In this document: positions 34,314 to 42,999 of the stretch, in pieces | Layout of the letters: every line of letters begins with the position of its first letter | How positions within the stretch are numbered: position 1 is the stretch's first letter | From: Actinomadura hibisca NBRC 15177 | GTDB taxonomy: Bacteria; Actinomycetota; Actinomycetes; Streptosporangiales; Streptosporangiaceae | Assembly (NCBI RefSeq): GCF_001552635.1 | Contig: NZ_BCRO01000100.1 | Span: forward strand, 1-47,971 | Reading direction: 5' to 3' | Length of the DNA stretch: 47,971 nt | Made by a program: the position numbers and the translations under genes | Notes under the pieces: generated by a model | What the model was told of the DNA's origin: nothing | The model's database searches: none | What the model saw: the letters and a program-made list of their open reading frames with translations, nothing else

Positions 34314-35065
34314 AGAACGCGCTCGGCGCACCGCAGTCCCTGCTGGTCCTCGGCGGGGCCTCCGACATCGCGCTGGCCACCGCGCGCGCCCTGATCGCCG
34401 ACCGGACGCGCCGCGTCATCCTGGCGGGCCGCTCCCCGGAGGCGCTGGAACGCGCCGCCGAAGGGCTCCGCGCCCCCGGCGTGACCGTCGAGACGCTGGA
34501 GTTCGACGCCGCCGACGTGGACGGCCACGAGAAGGTGCTCGGCGAGGTGTACGCCGCCGCCGACATCGACTGCACGCTGCTGGCGTTCGGCACGCTCGGC
34601 GACCAGGCGCACGACGAGGCCCACCCGGTGGACGCCGCCCGCGTCGCGCACGTCAACTACGTGGGCGCGGTGTCGGCGGGGCTGGTGGCCGCCGCCGCGC
34701 TGCGCAGGCAGGGGCACGGGTCGCTGGTGGTGCTGTCGTCGGTCGCGGCCGAGCGGGCCCGCCGGTCCAACTTCGTCTACGGCTCGTCCAAGGCCGGGCT
34801 GGACGCCTTCGCGCAGGGATTGGGCGACGCGCTGCACGGGTCGGGCGCGCAGGTGCTGGTCGTGCGGCCGGGATTCGTGCACACCAAGATGACGGCCGGG
34901 CTGCCCGCCGCGCCGCTGGCGACGACGCCCGAAGCCGTCGCCGAGGCGGTCCAGCGCGGCCTGCGCACCGGCGCGCACACCGTGTGGGCCCCCGGCGCGC
35001 TCCGCTACGTCATGGCGGGCCTGCGCCACCTGCCGCGCCCGGTCTTCCGCCGCCTGAACATCTGA
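34310..35065 (+). CDS. dprE2: Decaprenylphosphoryl-2-keto-ribose reductase DprE2
   Basis: A 251-residue short-chain dehydrogenase that reduces the keto intermediate of DprE1 to decaprenyl-phosphoryl arabinose using NADH. The cofactor loop is LVLGGASDIALATARAL, catalytic Ser lies in VVLSSVA and the active site is YGSSK. The family C-terminal PGFVHTKMTAGLPAAPLATTP block is complete. The length equals mycobacterial DprE2 (254). ATG 34310 overlaps the dprE1 stop. The next gene starts 15 bases after its stop. Together with UbiA, PAP2 and DprE1 it completes the route from PRPP to DPA. Confidence 0.93.
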   Translation: MKNALGAPQSLLVLGGASDIALATARALIADRTRRVILAGRSPEALERAAEGLRAPGVTVETLEFDAADVDGHEKVLGEVYAAADIDCTLLAFGTLGDQAHDEAHPVDAARVAHVNYVGAVSAGLVAAAALRRQGHGSLVVLSSVAAERARRSNFVYGSSKAGLDAFAQGLGDALHGSGAQVLVVRPGFVHTKMTAGLPAAPLATTPEAVAEAVQRGLRTGAHTVWAPGALRYVMAGLRHLPRPVFRRLNI

Positions 35066-35080
35066 CCGAAACGAGGAACC

Positions 35081-36790
35081 GTGACACAGGCTGTTCTGCG
35101 TCCCGAGACGGGCGCGCCGCTCCCGGCTCCGCAGGCGTCCGCCCGCCGCCGCCGGACGCCGCGCTGGGCCGCCCCGGCCGCCGCGGTCGCCGTGAGCGCG
35201 GCGGTGCTGGCCGCCCACGTCGAACGCTACGGGCGCTGGATCGTGGACGACGCCGGCCTCACCTTCGCCTACGCCCGCAACATCGCCGAAGGGCACGGCG
35301 TGGTGTCGCAGCCCGGCATGGCGCCGGTGGAGGGCTACTCCAACCCGTTGTGGCTGGCGGTCATGCTGGTGGGCCGGTTCCTGGGGCTGTTCGACCGGGG
35401 GACGTGGTTCGGCGTCCCGGACTACGTGGCGTTCCCCAAGGCGGCGGCCTTCGTGTGCTGCCTGGGCATCTTCGTCTGCTTCTACCTGGCGGCGCGGGCG
35501 GTGACGCGGTACCCGTCGGTGGTGACGCTGGTGGCGGGCGTCGCGCTGGCGCTCAACCCGTCGTTCGTCAACTACGCCTTCTCGGGGCTGGAGAACGGCC
35601 TGTACGGGCTGGGCGTGGCGGCGCTGACGGCCGTGCTGGTCATCGCCTACTCGCGCGAGCGCCCGGCCGCGATGCGGACCGCCGCCCTGAGCGCGGCGGC
35701 GGTGCTGGCCCTGGTGCTGACCCGGCCGGACGGCGCGATCTTCGCCGTCGCGTACCCGGTGCTGCTCGTGGCGACCTTCCGCTGGTCGCGGTGGCGGGAC
35801 GCGCTGCGCGCCCTGATGGTGTACGCGGTGGTGCTCGGCGCGCCGATGGTGGTGTTCCTGGCCTGGCGCTACACGACGTTCGGGCTGCTGGTGCCCGCGC
35901 CCGCGCTCGGCAAGGAGCAGCACGTCCCGGACCTGATCGCGCTGTCGCGCGTCGGGGAGCTGGTCGAGTACGCCGGGTGGCTGACGGTGCTGACGCTGGC
36001 GCTGCTGGTCGGGCTGCTGCTGTCGCGGGCGGACGCGGCGGTGCGCGGCGGCGTCGTCGTCATCGGCGGGGTGCTGCTGGTCGGCCTGCTCGACTACGGC
36101 GTGCTGAGCTGGGACTGGATGTTGTACTTCCGGTTCGCGACGCCGGTGTGGGTGGCGGGCTCGCTGCTGGCGGGCGTGGTGCTGGTGGAGGGCCTGCGGC
36201 TGGCCGGTCGCCGCACCCGCGTGGCGCTGGTCGCGATGGCGGTGTTCGGGGCGGCGATGTCGGGGGCCACGGCGTGGGCGCACATGGTGACGCGCTCCGA
36301 GCAGCCCGTGTTGTCGTTGTGCCACGTCGTCGAGCAGCGCAGCCGCACCCAGGAGACCTACGCCGACATGCTGGGCATCGGGTCCGGGACGGTCGCGCTG
36401 GCCGACCTCGGCGGGACGCTGATGACCTCGCGGCTGAAGGCGGTGGACCTCGCCGGGCTGACCGACATCACGATCGCCCGCAACTACCACCGGCACACGC
36501 TGCCCGGCACCATCGACTACCTGCTGACCGACGTGCGGCCCGAGCTGATCCGGCTGTACGTGCGGTGGAAGCAGGATCGGGTGATGCGGGCCGACCCGCG
36601 CTTCCAGCGCGACTACGTCCCGATCTTCGGCACCCGCGACTACGTGCGCCGCGACATGGTGCCGAGCCAGGAGGCGCTGGAGCGGACGCGGGCGTGGGCG
36701 CGCACGAACGAGGCCCGGATGGCACGCCGCAACAAGACGGCCCCGCTACGAAGCTGCGGCGCGACCCTCTACCCGCGCGGCCGGGGCTGA
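35081..36790 (+). CDS. AftB-like GT-C arabinofuranosyltransferase
   Basis: A 569-residue membrane protein with ~9-10 helices in the first 400 residues and a soluble C-terminal domain. The first outer loop, IVDDAGLTFAYARNIAEGHG, contains the DD motif typical of the AftB/EmbC-like GT-C group, followed by VEGYSNPLWLAV and SGLENGLYG. In mycobacteria AftB (Rv3805c) caps arabinan and is encoded directly after PAP2 and ubiA; here dprE1-dprE2 intervene. The donor is therefore expected to be DPA and the acceptor a wall polymer. Start GTG 35081 follows GAGG. The 3' end lies inside a 110-bp tandem repeat, so the last ~10 residues may be recent. Confidence 0.75.
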   Translation: MTQAVLRPETGAPLPAPQASARRRRTPRWAAPAAAVAVSAAVLAAHVERYGRWIVDDAGLTFAYARNIAEGHGVVSQPGMAPVEGYSNPLWLAVMLVGRFLGLFDRGTWFGVPDYVAFPKAAAFVCCLGIFVCFYLAARAVTRYPSVVTLVAGVALALNPSFVNYAFSGLENGLYGLGVAALTAVLVIAYSRERPAAMRTAALSAAAVLALVLTRPDGAIFAVAYPVLLVATFRWSRWRDALRALMVYAVVLGAPMVVFLAWRYTTFGLLVPAPALGKEQHVPDLIALSRVGELVEYAGWLTVLTLALLVGLLLSRADAAVRGGVVVIGGVLLVGLLDYGVLSWDWMLYFRFATPVWVAGSLLAGVVLVEGLRLAGRRTRVALVAMAVFGAAMSGATAWAHMVTRSEQPVLSLCHVVEQRSRTQETYADMLGIGSGTVALADLGGTLMTSRLKAVDLAGLTDITIARNYHRHTLPGTIDYLLTDVRPELIRLYVRWKQDRVMRADPRFQRDYVPIFGTRDYVRRDMVPSQEALERTRAWARTNEARMARRNKTAPLRSCGATLYPRGRG

Positions 36791-36977
36791 CGCCCCGACC
36801 GGATGACGACGCGGCCCGGCCCTTCACCAGCGCGGCCGGAGCCGACGTCCCGACGGAATGATCATGCGGTGCGACCTCTGCCCGCGCGGCCGGGGCTGAC
36901 GCCCCAGCCGGGTGACCACGCGGCCGGCCCTTCACCGCGCGGCCGGAGCCGGCCCGCCGTCCGGGTGATCATGCGGC
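36761..36977. repeat. Two-copy ~110-bp direct tandem repeat
   Basis: Unit 1 (36761-36870) and unit 2 (36871-~36977) share the order GCGACC-CT, CGCGCGGCCGGGGCTGACGCC, a GGCCCTTCACC block, GCGGCCGGAGCC and TGATCATGCGG, with small indels. Unit 1 supplies the last codons and stop of the AftB-like gene. A partial third unit merges into the inverted repeat at 36965. No gene lies in 36791-37021. Confidence 0.75.
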
Positions 36978-37014
36978 CGGTCCCGGGGGCGAACGGGTCC
37001 GGCCGCATGATCAC
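36965..37014. terminator. Bidirectional terminator between the glycan locus and coxM
   Basis: Perfect 16-bp arms (36965-36980 and 36999-37014) surround an 18-base loop. It stands between the convergent AftB-like gene and coxM, ending 7 bases from the coxM stop. Confidence 0.75.
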
Positions 37015-37021
37015 GTTCCGG

Positions 37022-37879
37022 TCAGACCGCGGCGGCCGCGGTCAGCGCGCGGGCGGTCAGCACCCTGGCCAGATGCGCCCGGTATTCAGACGAACCGTGC
37101 AGGTCGGCGGGCGGTGACGTGCCCTCGGCCGCGTGCTCGGACGCCGCGCGGAACGCGTCGCCCGACACCGACCGGCCCTCGATGAACCGCTCGACGGCGT
37201 GCGCGCGCACCGGCGTCGGCCCCATGTTCGTCAGCGCCACCCGGGCGTCCTCGATCGCGCCGCGCTCGCGCCGCACCGCGCACGCCACGCCCACGATCGC
37301 CCACGCCTGCGCCGTGCGGTGGAACTTCTCGTAGTGCACGCCCCAGCCCGGCCCGAGCTTGGGCACCCGGATGCCGGTGAGCAGCTCGTCGGGCTCCAGC
37401 GCCGAGGTCATCCAGTCCACGAAGAAGTCGGCGGCCGGGATCTCCCGCTCGCCGCGCACCGAGCGCAGCAGGAACACCGCGTCCAGCGCCACCGCCACGG
37501 CGGGCAGGTCCCCGGCCGGGTCGGCGTGCGCCAGCGATCCGCCGAAGGTGCCGCGGTGCCGCACCGCCGGGTCGGCGACGGTCGCGGTGGCCTGCGCGAT
37601 CAGCGGCGCGTGCGCGCGGACCAGCGGGTCGCGCAACACCTGGTGGTGGGTGGCCAGCGCGCCGATCACCAGGGCGTCGCCGGTGTCGCGGATCTCGCGC
37701 AGCTCCTCGATCCGCCCGACGTCCACCAGCGGGTCGGGGTAGGCGAGCCGCAACCGCAGCAGCGGCATCAGGCTCTGCCCTCCGGCCAGCACCTTCGCGT
37801 CCTCTCCGGCGGCCGACAGCGCGGTGACGGCCTCTTCGACCGACAGCGCGCGCACGTACTCGAACGAGGCCGGGATCAC
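37022..37879 (-). CDS. coxM: Molybdenum hydroxylase FAD subunit (CoxM-like)
   Basis: A 285-residue FAD-binding subunit passing electrons from the iron-sulphur subunit to FAD. The FAD motifs are AGGQSLMPLLRLRL and TVADPAVRHRGTFGGSLAHADPAGD. The C-terminal CO-dehydrogenase flavoprotein domain follows from ~residue 175. The GTG at 37879 overlaps the coxL stop (GTGA) and has GGAGG 6 bases upstream, so it is coupled to coxL. It is the last gene of the leftward coxS-coxL-coxM operon and ends at the strong terminator. The substrate of the whole enzyme is probably not CO (see coxL). Confidence 0.92.
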   Translation of the reverse strand: MIPASFEYVRALSVEEAVTALSAAGEDAKVLAGGQSLMPLLRLRLAYPDPLVDVGRIEELREIRDTGDALVIGALATHHQVLRDPLVRAHAPLIAQATATVADPAVRHRGTFGGSLAHADPAGDLPAVAVALDAVFLLRSVRGEREIPAADFFVDWMTSALEPDELLTGIRVPKLGPGWGVHYEKFHRTAQAWAIVGVACAVRRERGAIEDARVALTNMGPTPVRAHAVERFIEGRSVSGDAFRAASEHAAEGTSPPADLHGSSEYRAHLARVLTARALTAAAAV

Positions 37880-40356
37880 TGCGCGCCTCCTGCGGAGCCG
37901 AGGCCGCCGCCCGCGCCGGGGGCGGTGCCAGTGGACGGTTCGGGATTCTCGTCGAACGCCTCGCGCAGCGCCCGCCACACGCGTTCGGGCGTGCACGGCA
38001 TCGGCACGTCGTCCACGCCGAGGTGGCGCAGCGCGTCCACGATCGCGTTGACCACGGCGGGCGTGGAGGCGATCGTCCCGGCCTCGCCGACGCCCTTGAC
38101 GCCCAGCGGGTTGGACGTCGCGGGCGTCTCGGTGCGGTCGGTGACGAACTCGGGCAGGTCGGCGGCCGACGGGACCAGGTAGTCGGCCATCGTGGTGGTG
38201 GTCAGGTTGCCCTCGGCGTCGTAGACGGCCTCCTCGTAGAGGGCCTGCGCGATGCCCTGCGCGAGGCCGCCGTGCACCTGCCCCTCCACGATCAGCGGGT
38301 TGACGACCGAGCCGACGTCGTCCACCGCGACGTAGGAGCGCAACTTCACCATGCCGGTCTCGGTGTCGACCTCGGCGGCGCACAGGTGGGTGCCGTGCGG
38401 GAAGGAGAAGTTGTCGGGGTCGTAGGTGGCGTCGGAGTCGAGCGAGGGCTCGACGCCGTCGGGCAGGTCGTGCGCGGCGAACGCGGCCAGCGCGACCTCC
38501 TGCAACGTCGCGCCCGCCTCCCGCACGCCGCGCACGCTGAACCGGCCCGCGTCGAATTCGAGGTCGTCCTCGGCCGCCTCCAGCAGGTGCGCGGCGACCT
38601 TGCGGGCCTTGTCCACGACCTTGTCGCACGCCCCGTACAGCGCGATGCCGCCGACGGCCAGCGACCGCGAACCGTAGGTGTCCATGCCCTTGGGGGAGAC
38701 GGCGGTGTCACCGTGCAGCACCTTGACGTCCTCGAACGGCACACCGAGCCGGTCGGCGGCGATCTGCGCCCACGCCGTCTCGTGGCCCTGCCCGTGCGCC
38801 GACGAGCCCGTGACCACCTCGACCTTGCCCGACGGCAGCACCCGCACCGACGCGTGCTCCCAGCCGCCCGCGCCGTAGGACAACGAGCCCAGCACCCGCG
38901 ACGGCGCGAGCCCGCACATCTCGGTGAAGGTGGACACGCCGATGCCGAGCTGCACCCCGTCGCGCCGCTCGCGCCGGTCGGCCTGCTCGGCGCGCAGCTT
39001 GTCGTACTCGAACAGCGCGAGGGCGCGGTCGGTGGCGGCCTCGTAGTTGCCCGAGTCGTAGGTGAGGCCCGCGATCGTGTCGTAGGGGAACTCCTCGTGC
39101 CGGATCCAGTTGCGCCGCCGCACCTCGATCGGGTCGAGGTCCAGCTCGGCGGCCAGCTCGTCCATCAGCCGCTCGATGCCGAAGGTGGCCTCCGGGCGGC
39201 CCGCGCCCCGGTAGGCGTCGGTGGGCGTCTTGGTGGTGAACACGCCGGTGCAGGTGAAGGAGTAGGCGTCCATCTTGTAGATGCCGTTGAACATGAACGC
39301 GCCCAGCAGCGGGACGCCCGGCGTCACCAGCATCAGGTAGGCGCCCATGTCGGCCAGCAGGTCCACTTTCAGACCCCGGATGCGGCCGTCGCGGTCGGCG
39401 GCGAGGGTGAGGCGCTGGATCTGGTCGCGGCCGTGGTGGGTGGCCTGGTTGCCCTCGCTGCGGGACTCGGTCCACTTGACCGGGCGGCCGAGGCGGCGGG
39501 CCAGCAGCAGGCAGAGCACCTCCTCGCCGTACACCTGGAGCTTGGAGCCGAACCCGCCGCCGACGTCGGGGGCGACGACGCGGATGCGGTGCTCGGGGAT
39601 CTGCGTGACCGTCGCCAGCATCAGCCGCAGGATGTGCGGGATCTGGGTGGCGGAGGTGAGCGTGAAGTCCTCGCCGTCGGGCTCGCACAACACCGCGCGG
39701 GGCTCCATCGCGGTGGGGATCAGGCGCTGCTGGACGTAGCGGCGCTCCAGCACGACGGGCGCGTCGCGCAGGGCCGCGTCGACGTCGCCGTTCTCGAAGA
39801 CCCAGCGGTAGCTCTCGTTGGTGCCGAGGTCGGCGTGGACGAGCGGGGTCCCGTCCCGGACGGCCTGCTCCATGTCCACGACGGCGGGCAGCGGCTCGTA
39901 GTCGATGTCGATCTCTTCGAGCGCGTCCACGGCCGCGTACCGGTCGCGCGCCACCACGCACGCCACCGGCTCGCCGACGTGCCGGACCTCGTCCACCGCC
40001 ATCGGCGGGTGCAGCGGCGTCTTCATGTCCTCGGTGACCGTCCACGCGCACGGCAACCCGCCCTGCTCCTCGGCGAGGTCGGCGCCGGAGAACACGGCGA
40101 CGACGCCGGGCCGGGCGCGCGCCTGCTCGACGTCCACCGAGACGATGCGCGCGTGCGCGTGCGGGCTGCGCAGGAACGCGACGTGCAGCGTCCCGGGCGG
40201 CTGGAGGTTGTCGGTCCAGCGGGTGCGGCCGGTGATCAGCCGGGCGTCCTCGCTGCGGCGGCGCGGCGCGCCGATCTCGCGCGCCGGGTCGGGGGAGCTG
40301 ACCGGCGCGTCCTCGGCGGCCTTCTCGGCCAGGGCCTCGGGGGCGATCTCGCTCAT
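37876..40356 (-). CDS. coxL: Molybdenum hydroxylase large subunit, form II CoxL-like
   Basis: An 826-residue molybdopterin subunit of the xanthine oxidase/CO dehydrogenase family. The N-terminal a/b hammerhead domain is followed by Mo-cofactor contacts PDVGGGFGSKLQVYGEE, the active-site loop AYRGAGRPEA (381-390) and the catalytic-Glu motif GVGEAGT near the C-terminus. Form I aerobic CO dehydrogenases carry AYRCSFR; AYRGAGR defines form II, whose members lack the Cu-binding Cys and often act on other substrates. The S-L-M gene order is also form II-like. ATG 40356 overlaps the coxS stop (ATGA). A Gly/Ala-rich C-terminal tail of ~15 residues is added. Confidence 0.93.
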   Translation of the reverse strand: MSEIAPEALAEKAAEDAPVSSPDPAREIGAPRRRSEDARLITGRTRWTDNLQPPGTLHVAFLRSPHAHARIVSVDVEQARARPGVVAVFSGADLAEEQGGLPCAWTVTEDMKTPLHPPMAVDEVRHVGEPVACVVARDRYAAVDALEEIDIDYEPLPAVVDMEQAVRDGTPLVHADLGTNESYRWVFENGDVDAALRDAPVVLERRYVQQRLIPTAMEPRAVLCEPDGEDFTLTSATQIPHILRLMLATVTQIPEHRIRVVAPDVGGGFGSKLQVYGEEVLCLLLARRLGRPVKWTESRSEGNQATHHGRDQIQRLTLAADRDGRIRGLKVDLLADMGAYLMLVTPGVPLLGAFMFNGIYKMDAYSFTCTGVFTTKTPTDAYRGAGRPEATFGIERLMDELAAELDLDPIEVRRRNWIRHEEFPYDTIAGLTYDSGNYEAATDRALALFEYDKLRAEQADRRERRDGVQLGIGVSTFTEMCGLAPSRVLGSLSYGAGGWEHASVRVLPSGKVEVVTGSSAHGQGHETAWAQIAADRLGVPFEDVKVLHGDTAVSPKGMDTYGSRSLAVGGIALYGACDKVVDKARKVAAHLLEAAEDDLEFDAGRFSVRGVREAGATLQEVALAAFAAHDLPDGVEPSLDSDATYDPDNFSFPHGTHLCAAEVDTETGMVKLRSYVAVDDVGSVVNPLIVEGQVHGGLAQGIAQALYEEAVYDAEGNLTTTTMADYLVPSAADLPEFVTDRTETPATSNPLGVKGVGEAGTIASTPAVVNAIVDALRHLGVDDVPMPCTPERVWRALREAFDENPEPSTGTAPGAGGGLGSAGGAQ

Positions 40357-40847
40357 GGGGACACCTCCCGCTCCGGCGCGCCCTGCCGCATCTCACCGGC
40401 GGCGCCGCGGACGGCGCGCACGATGTTCTGGTAGCCGGTGCAGCGGCACAGGTTGCCCTCCAGGCCGTCGCGGATCTCCTCGTCGGACGGGTCGGCGTTC
40501 TCGCGCAGCAGGTCGATCGCCGCCATGATCATGCCGGGGGTGCAGTAGCCGCACTGGAGCGCGTGCTCCTCATGGAAGGCCCGCTGCATGGGGTGCGGGC
40601 GCGCCCCCGTGCCGAGTCCCTCGACGGTGGTGACCTCGTGGCCGTCGGCCTGGACGGCGAGCACCGAGCAGCTCTTGGCGCTCAGCCCGTCCAGCAGGAC
40701 CGTGCAGGCCCCGCAGTTGGAGGTGTCGCAGCCGACCGGGGTGCCGACCTTGCCCAGGCGGTCGCGCAGGTAGTGCACGAGCAGGAGCCGGGGTTCGACG
40801 TCGTCCTCGTACGGGACGCCGTCGACCTCGACGCGGATACGTGGCAT
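40353..40847 (-). CDS. coxS: Molybdenum hydroxylase 2Fe-2S subunit (CoxS-like)
   Basis: A 164-residue subunit with two [2Fe-2S] centres. The plant-ferredoxin-type site is GCDTSNCGACTVLLDG, and the C-terminal four-helix site is QCGYCTPGM ... CRCTGYQNIV. The start MPRIRVEVDG at 40847 is chosen because GGGAG lies 5 bases upstream; the longer frame start 20 codons earlier adds non-conserved sequence. It is the first gene of the cox operon, and the 110-bp spacer to the BrkB gene presumably holds the promoter. No assembly genes such as coxD/E/F are visible nearby. Confidence 0.95.
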   Translation of the reverse strand: MPRIRVEVDGVPYEDDVEPRLLLVHYLRDRLGKVGTPVGCDTSNCGACTVLLDGLSAKSCSVLAVQADGHEVTTVEGLGTGARPHPMQRAFHEEHALQCGYCTPGMIMAAIDLLRENADPSDEEIRDGLEGNLCRCTGYQNIVRAVRGAAGEMRQGAPEREVSP

Positions 40848-40957
40848 TCGTTCTCCCAGGGACGGTCGCGGGGGTGGAACTGTCACTGTGACGCGGAACA
40901 CACGCAACGAACGTATGCCGAGGTGGGGTCGGCGGCCAGCCCTTTACCGGGTTGATT

Positions 40958-41929
40958 TCAGCGGGTGTCGCCGGGCTCGTTGAACTCGACGTCCACGGTC
41001 TGGAAACCCTTGTGCCGCTCGGTCTGCGCGTAGGAGCGGTAGGAGCGGCGGTCGCCGGCCGTCAGCGTGACGTTGTCGGTGAACGGCGTGAGCAGGCTGC
41101 GCGGCCACAACTCGCGGTCGCGCACGACGTTGACCTCGGCGCAGATGACGAAGGTGAGCGCGCCCAGGTAGATCCACGTCAGCATGCCCAGCACGATGCC
41201 GAACAGCCCGTAGGTGGCGGTCGCGCCCTTGAGCATGTGGCCCAGCACGAGGTTGCCACCCCACTGCACGACCTGCCAGGCGACGGCGGCGGCGATCGCC
41301 CCGGTCCGGACCTGCGCGATCGACAACTCCCGGGCGGTGAGCACGCGGAAGGCGACGGTGAACAGCACGGCGTTGACGGCGACGACGCCCGTGATCGAGG
41401 CGGCAGCCCACGCGCCCCCGCCGAACAGGCTCGAACTGATCGACGCGAACACCGTCAGCGCGAGGACCGCGCCCCCGCCGACCAGCAGCAGCGCCAGGCT
41501 GCGCACCCGGGAGAAGATCGGGTTGGGCCGGGAGTTGCGCGGCACGCCCCACAACTTGTTGAGCGCGTTCTGGGTGGCCTGGATGACGCCGAGCCCGCCG
41601 TAGAGGCTGCCGAGGACACCGGTGACCAGGGCGAACGTGTTGCCCTTGAAGGAGTGGATGTTGTTCTTGATCTGGTCGCCGATGATGGGGAACTGGGCGA
41701 GCGCGGAGTCCAGGACCCTCTGCTGGAGGCCGGGGTCGTCCTGGAGGGCGAAGCCGAGCACGGTGACCAGCAGCAGGAGCAGCGGGAAGAGCGAGACGAA
41801 GGCGTAGTAGGTGATGAGCGCGGTGAGGTAGCCGCCCTGGTCGTCGAAGAACTTGTAGACCACCGCCAGCGGGAGGCCCGCCCACGTGTGCCGCTGCTGG
41901 TAGGCGTCCACCCGTTCGACCACGCTCAT
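40958..41929 (-). CDS. YihY/BrkB-family inner membrane protein
   Basis: A 323-residue protein with six predicted membrane helices. Family signatures are GGYLTALITYYAFVSLFPLLLLLVT at the first helix, LGSLYGGLGVIQATQNALNKLWGV, and TATYGLFGIVLGMLTWIYL before the last helix. The family was once called ribonuclease BN, which is now considered wrong; its function is unsettled. A charged ~45-residue C-terminal tail faces the cytoplasm. ATG 41929. It lies upstream of coxS on the same strand, but the 110-bp gap suggests separate transcription. Confidence 0.9.
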   Translation of the reverse strand: MSVVERVDAYQQRHTWAGLPLAVVYKFFDDQGGYLTALITYYAFVSLFPLLLLLVTVLGFALQDDPGLQQRVLDSALAQFPIIGDQIKNNIHSFKGNTFALVTGVLGSLYGGLGVIQATQNALNKLWGVPRNSRPNPIFSRVRSLALLLVGGGAVLALTVFASISSSLFGGGAWAAASITGVVAVNAVLFTVAFRVLTARELSIAQVRTGAIAAAVAWQVVQWGGNLVLGHMLKGATATYGLFGIVLGMLTWIYLGALTFVICAEVNVVRDRELWPRSLLTPFTDNVTLTAGDRRSYRSYAQTERHKGFQTVDVEFNEPGDTR

Positions 41930-42088
41930 GGGCGCACTTTGCCCACCTCGGGACGGGTCAACCGGCGGGGGTGGGGGCGGGTGGATCAGGCGGGGGCGCG
42001 GGCCGCAAGAGGGGTGCGGGGAAAACGGTGGCGGACTCTTGGCGCGCGAGCGCAGCGGGCGGGCCGGGAACGCGGTTCAATATGTGGC

Positions 42089-42985
42089 ATGCCAGTCAAT
42101 GCGGGCGTCCCGGGTAGGGGTGGACGAAAGCCCTTGCGTCGTGACCCGGTCGGCCTGGGCCTGCTGCTGGCCGCCACGGCGGGCGGCGTGGTGCTGGCGC
42201 GGCTGCTGAGGGAGAACGCGGGGCGGGCGCGCGCGGCGGAGGTCGCCGCGCCTGAGGCAGGCGCGCTTCTCGAACGGCCCGCTTCCGGGTCGTTTGCCGA
42301 GCAGTCCGCTCCCGGGGCATCTTGGCGTCCCGAGCCCGTGCGCCCTGAGACGGCCCGCCCCGAGGCCGTGAGCCCGGAGGCAGCCCGTCCGGAGTCGGCC
42401 CGCCCTGAATCCGCGCGCCCTGGGGCGGCAGGTCCCGAGCCCACGCGTCCCGAGCCGGTCCACCTCACCCCCACCTCACCCAGGCCCAAGCCGACCCCCG
42501 TCAAGCGCAAGCGCTCCAAAGCAGCCGTAGTAGGCGGCGCGGTCCTGGGCGCGGCGCTGGTCTTGGGCGGCGCGGGCATAGCGGTCGAACGTGCAGGTCA
42601 GGCCACGACCGACTCCACGAAAACGACCACGACGACGTCAGCGGCGCCCACCCCCGCCAGCGCGCCCACCCCCGCGCCGGAGCTGACCGCGCAACAACTC
42701 GCGACCCAGCTGACCGCCACCTACCGCCTCCCCAACCCGCGCGACACGACCCCCAAGTGCGTGAAGCGCGGCTGCCGTCAGCTCATCACCACCGACCGGG
42801 TGACGATCGCGGAGTTCGTGACCGTCGAGAAGGCGCGCGCGTACCAGCTCTCCGTCAAGGACCCGGCGGACGTGAAGCGCGTGGGCCGCTACACCCTGTC
42901 GTTCTCGGGCCGCAAGACGCCGAACGTGGTCCCGCCCGCCGAGCGCCGCCAGATGGCCGCCACCCTCAAGCAGATGCTCCTCTGA
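42089..42985 (+). CDS. Membrane protein with RPE repeats, function unknown
   Basis: A 298-residue protein I do not recognise. Residues ~20-42 form a membrane helix (VGLGLLLAATAGGVVLARLL). Residues ~88-135 hold about ten RPE-type repeats (RPETARPEAVSPEAARPESARPE style). A KRKRSK patch precedes a second helix (~150-172, AAVVGGAVLGAALVLGGAGI). A Thr/Pro/Ala linker leads to a ~95-residue C-terminal domain with two cysteines (KCVKRGC), perhaps a disulphide. Codons and GC match the host. ATG 42089 is the first sensible start. The Pro-rich part might span or bind the wall, which is speculation. GNAT gene follows 14 bases later. Confidence 0.6.
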   Translation: MPVNAGVPGRGGRKPLRRDPVGLGLLLAATAGGVVLARLLRENAGRARAAEVAAPEAGALLERPASGSFAEQSAPGASWRPEPVRPETARPEAVSPEAARPESARPESARPGAAGPEPTRPEPVHLTPTSPRPKPTPVKRKRSKAAVVGGAVLGAALVLGGAGIAVERAGQATTDSTKTTTTTSAAPTPASAPTPAPELTAQQLATQLTATYRLPNPRDTTPKCVKRGCRQLITTDRVTIAEFVTVEKARAYQLSVKDPADVKRVGRYTLSFSGRKTPNVVPPAERRQMAATLKQMLL

Positions 42986-42999
42986 CCTATCGTCGGATC

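Noticed and set aside
38023..40434. 803-codon plus-strand frame across coxL
   Set aside because: Shadow of coxL, whose motifs and overlaps with coxS and coxM are unambiguous.
42757..42999. Upstream extension of the GNAT frame
   Set aside because: It overlaps the end of the RPE-repeat gene out of frame and lacks conserved sequence; ATG 43000 begins the domain.
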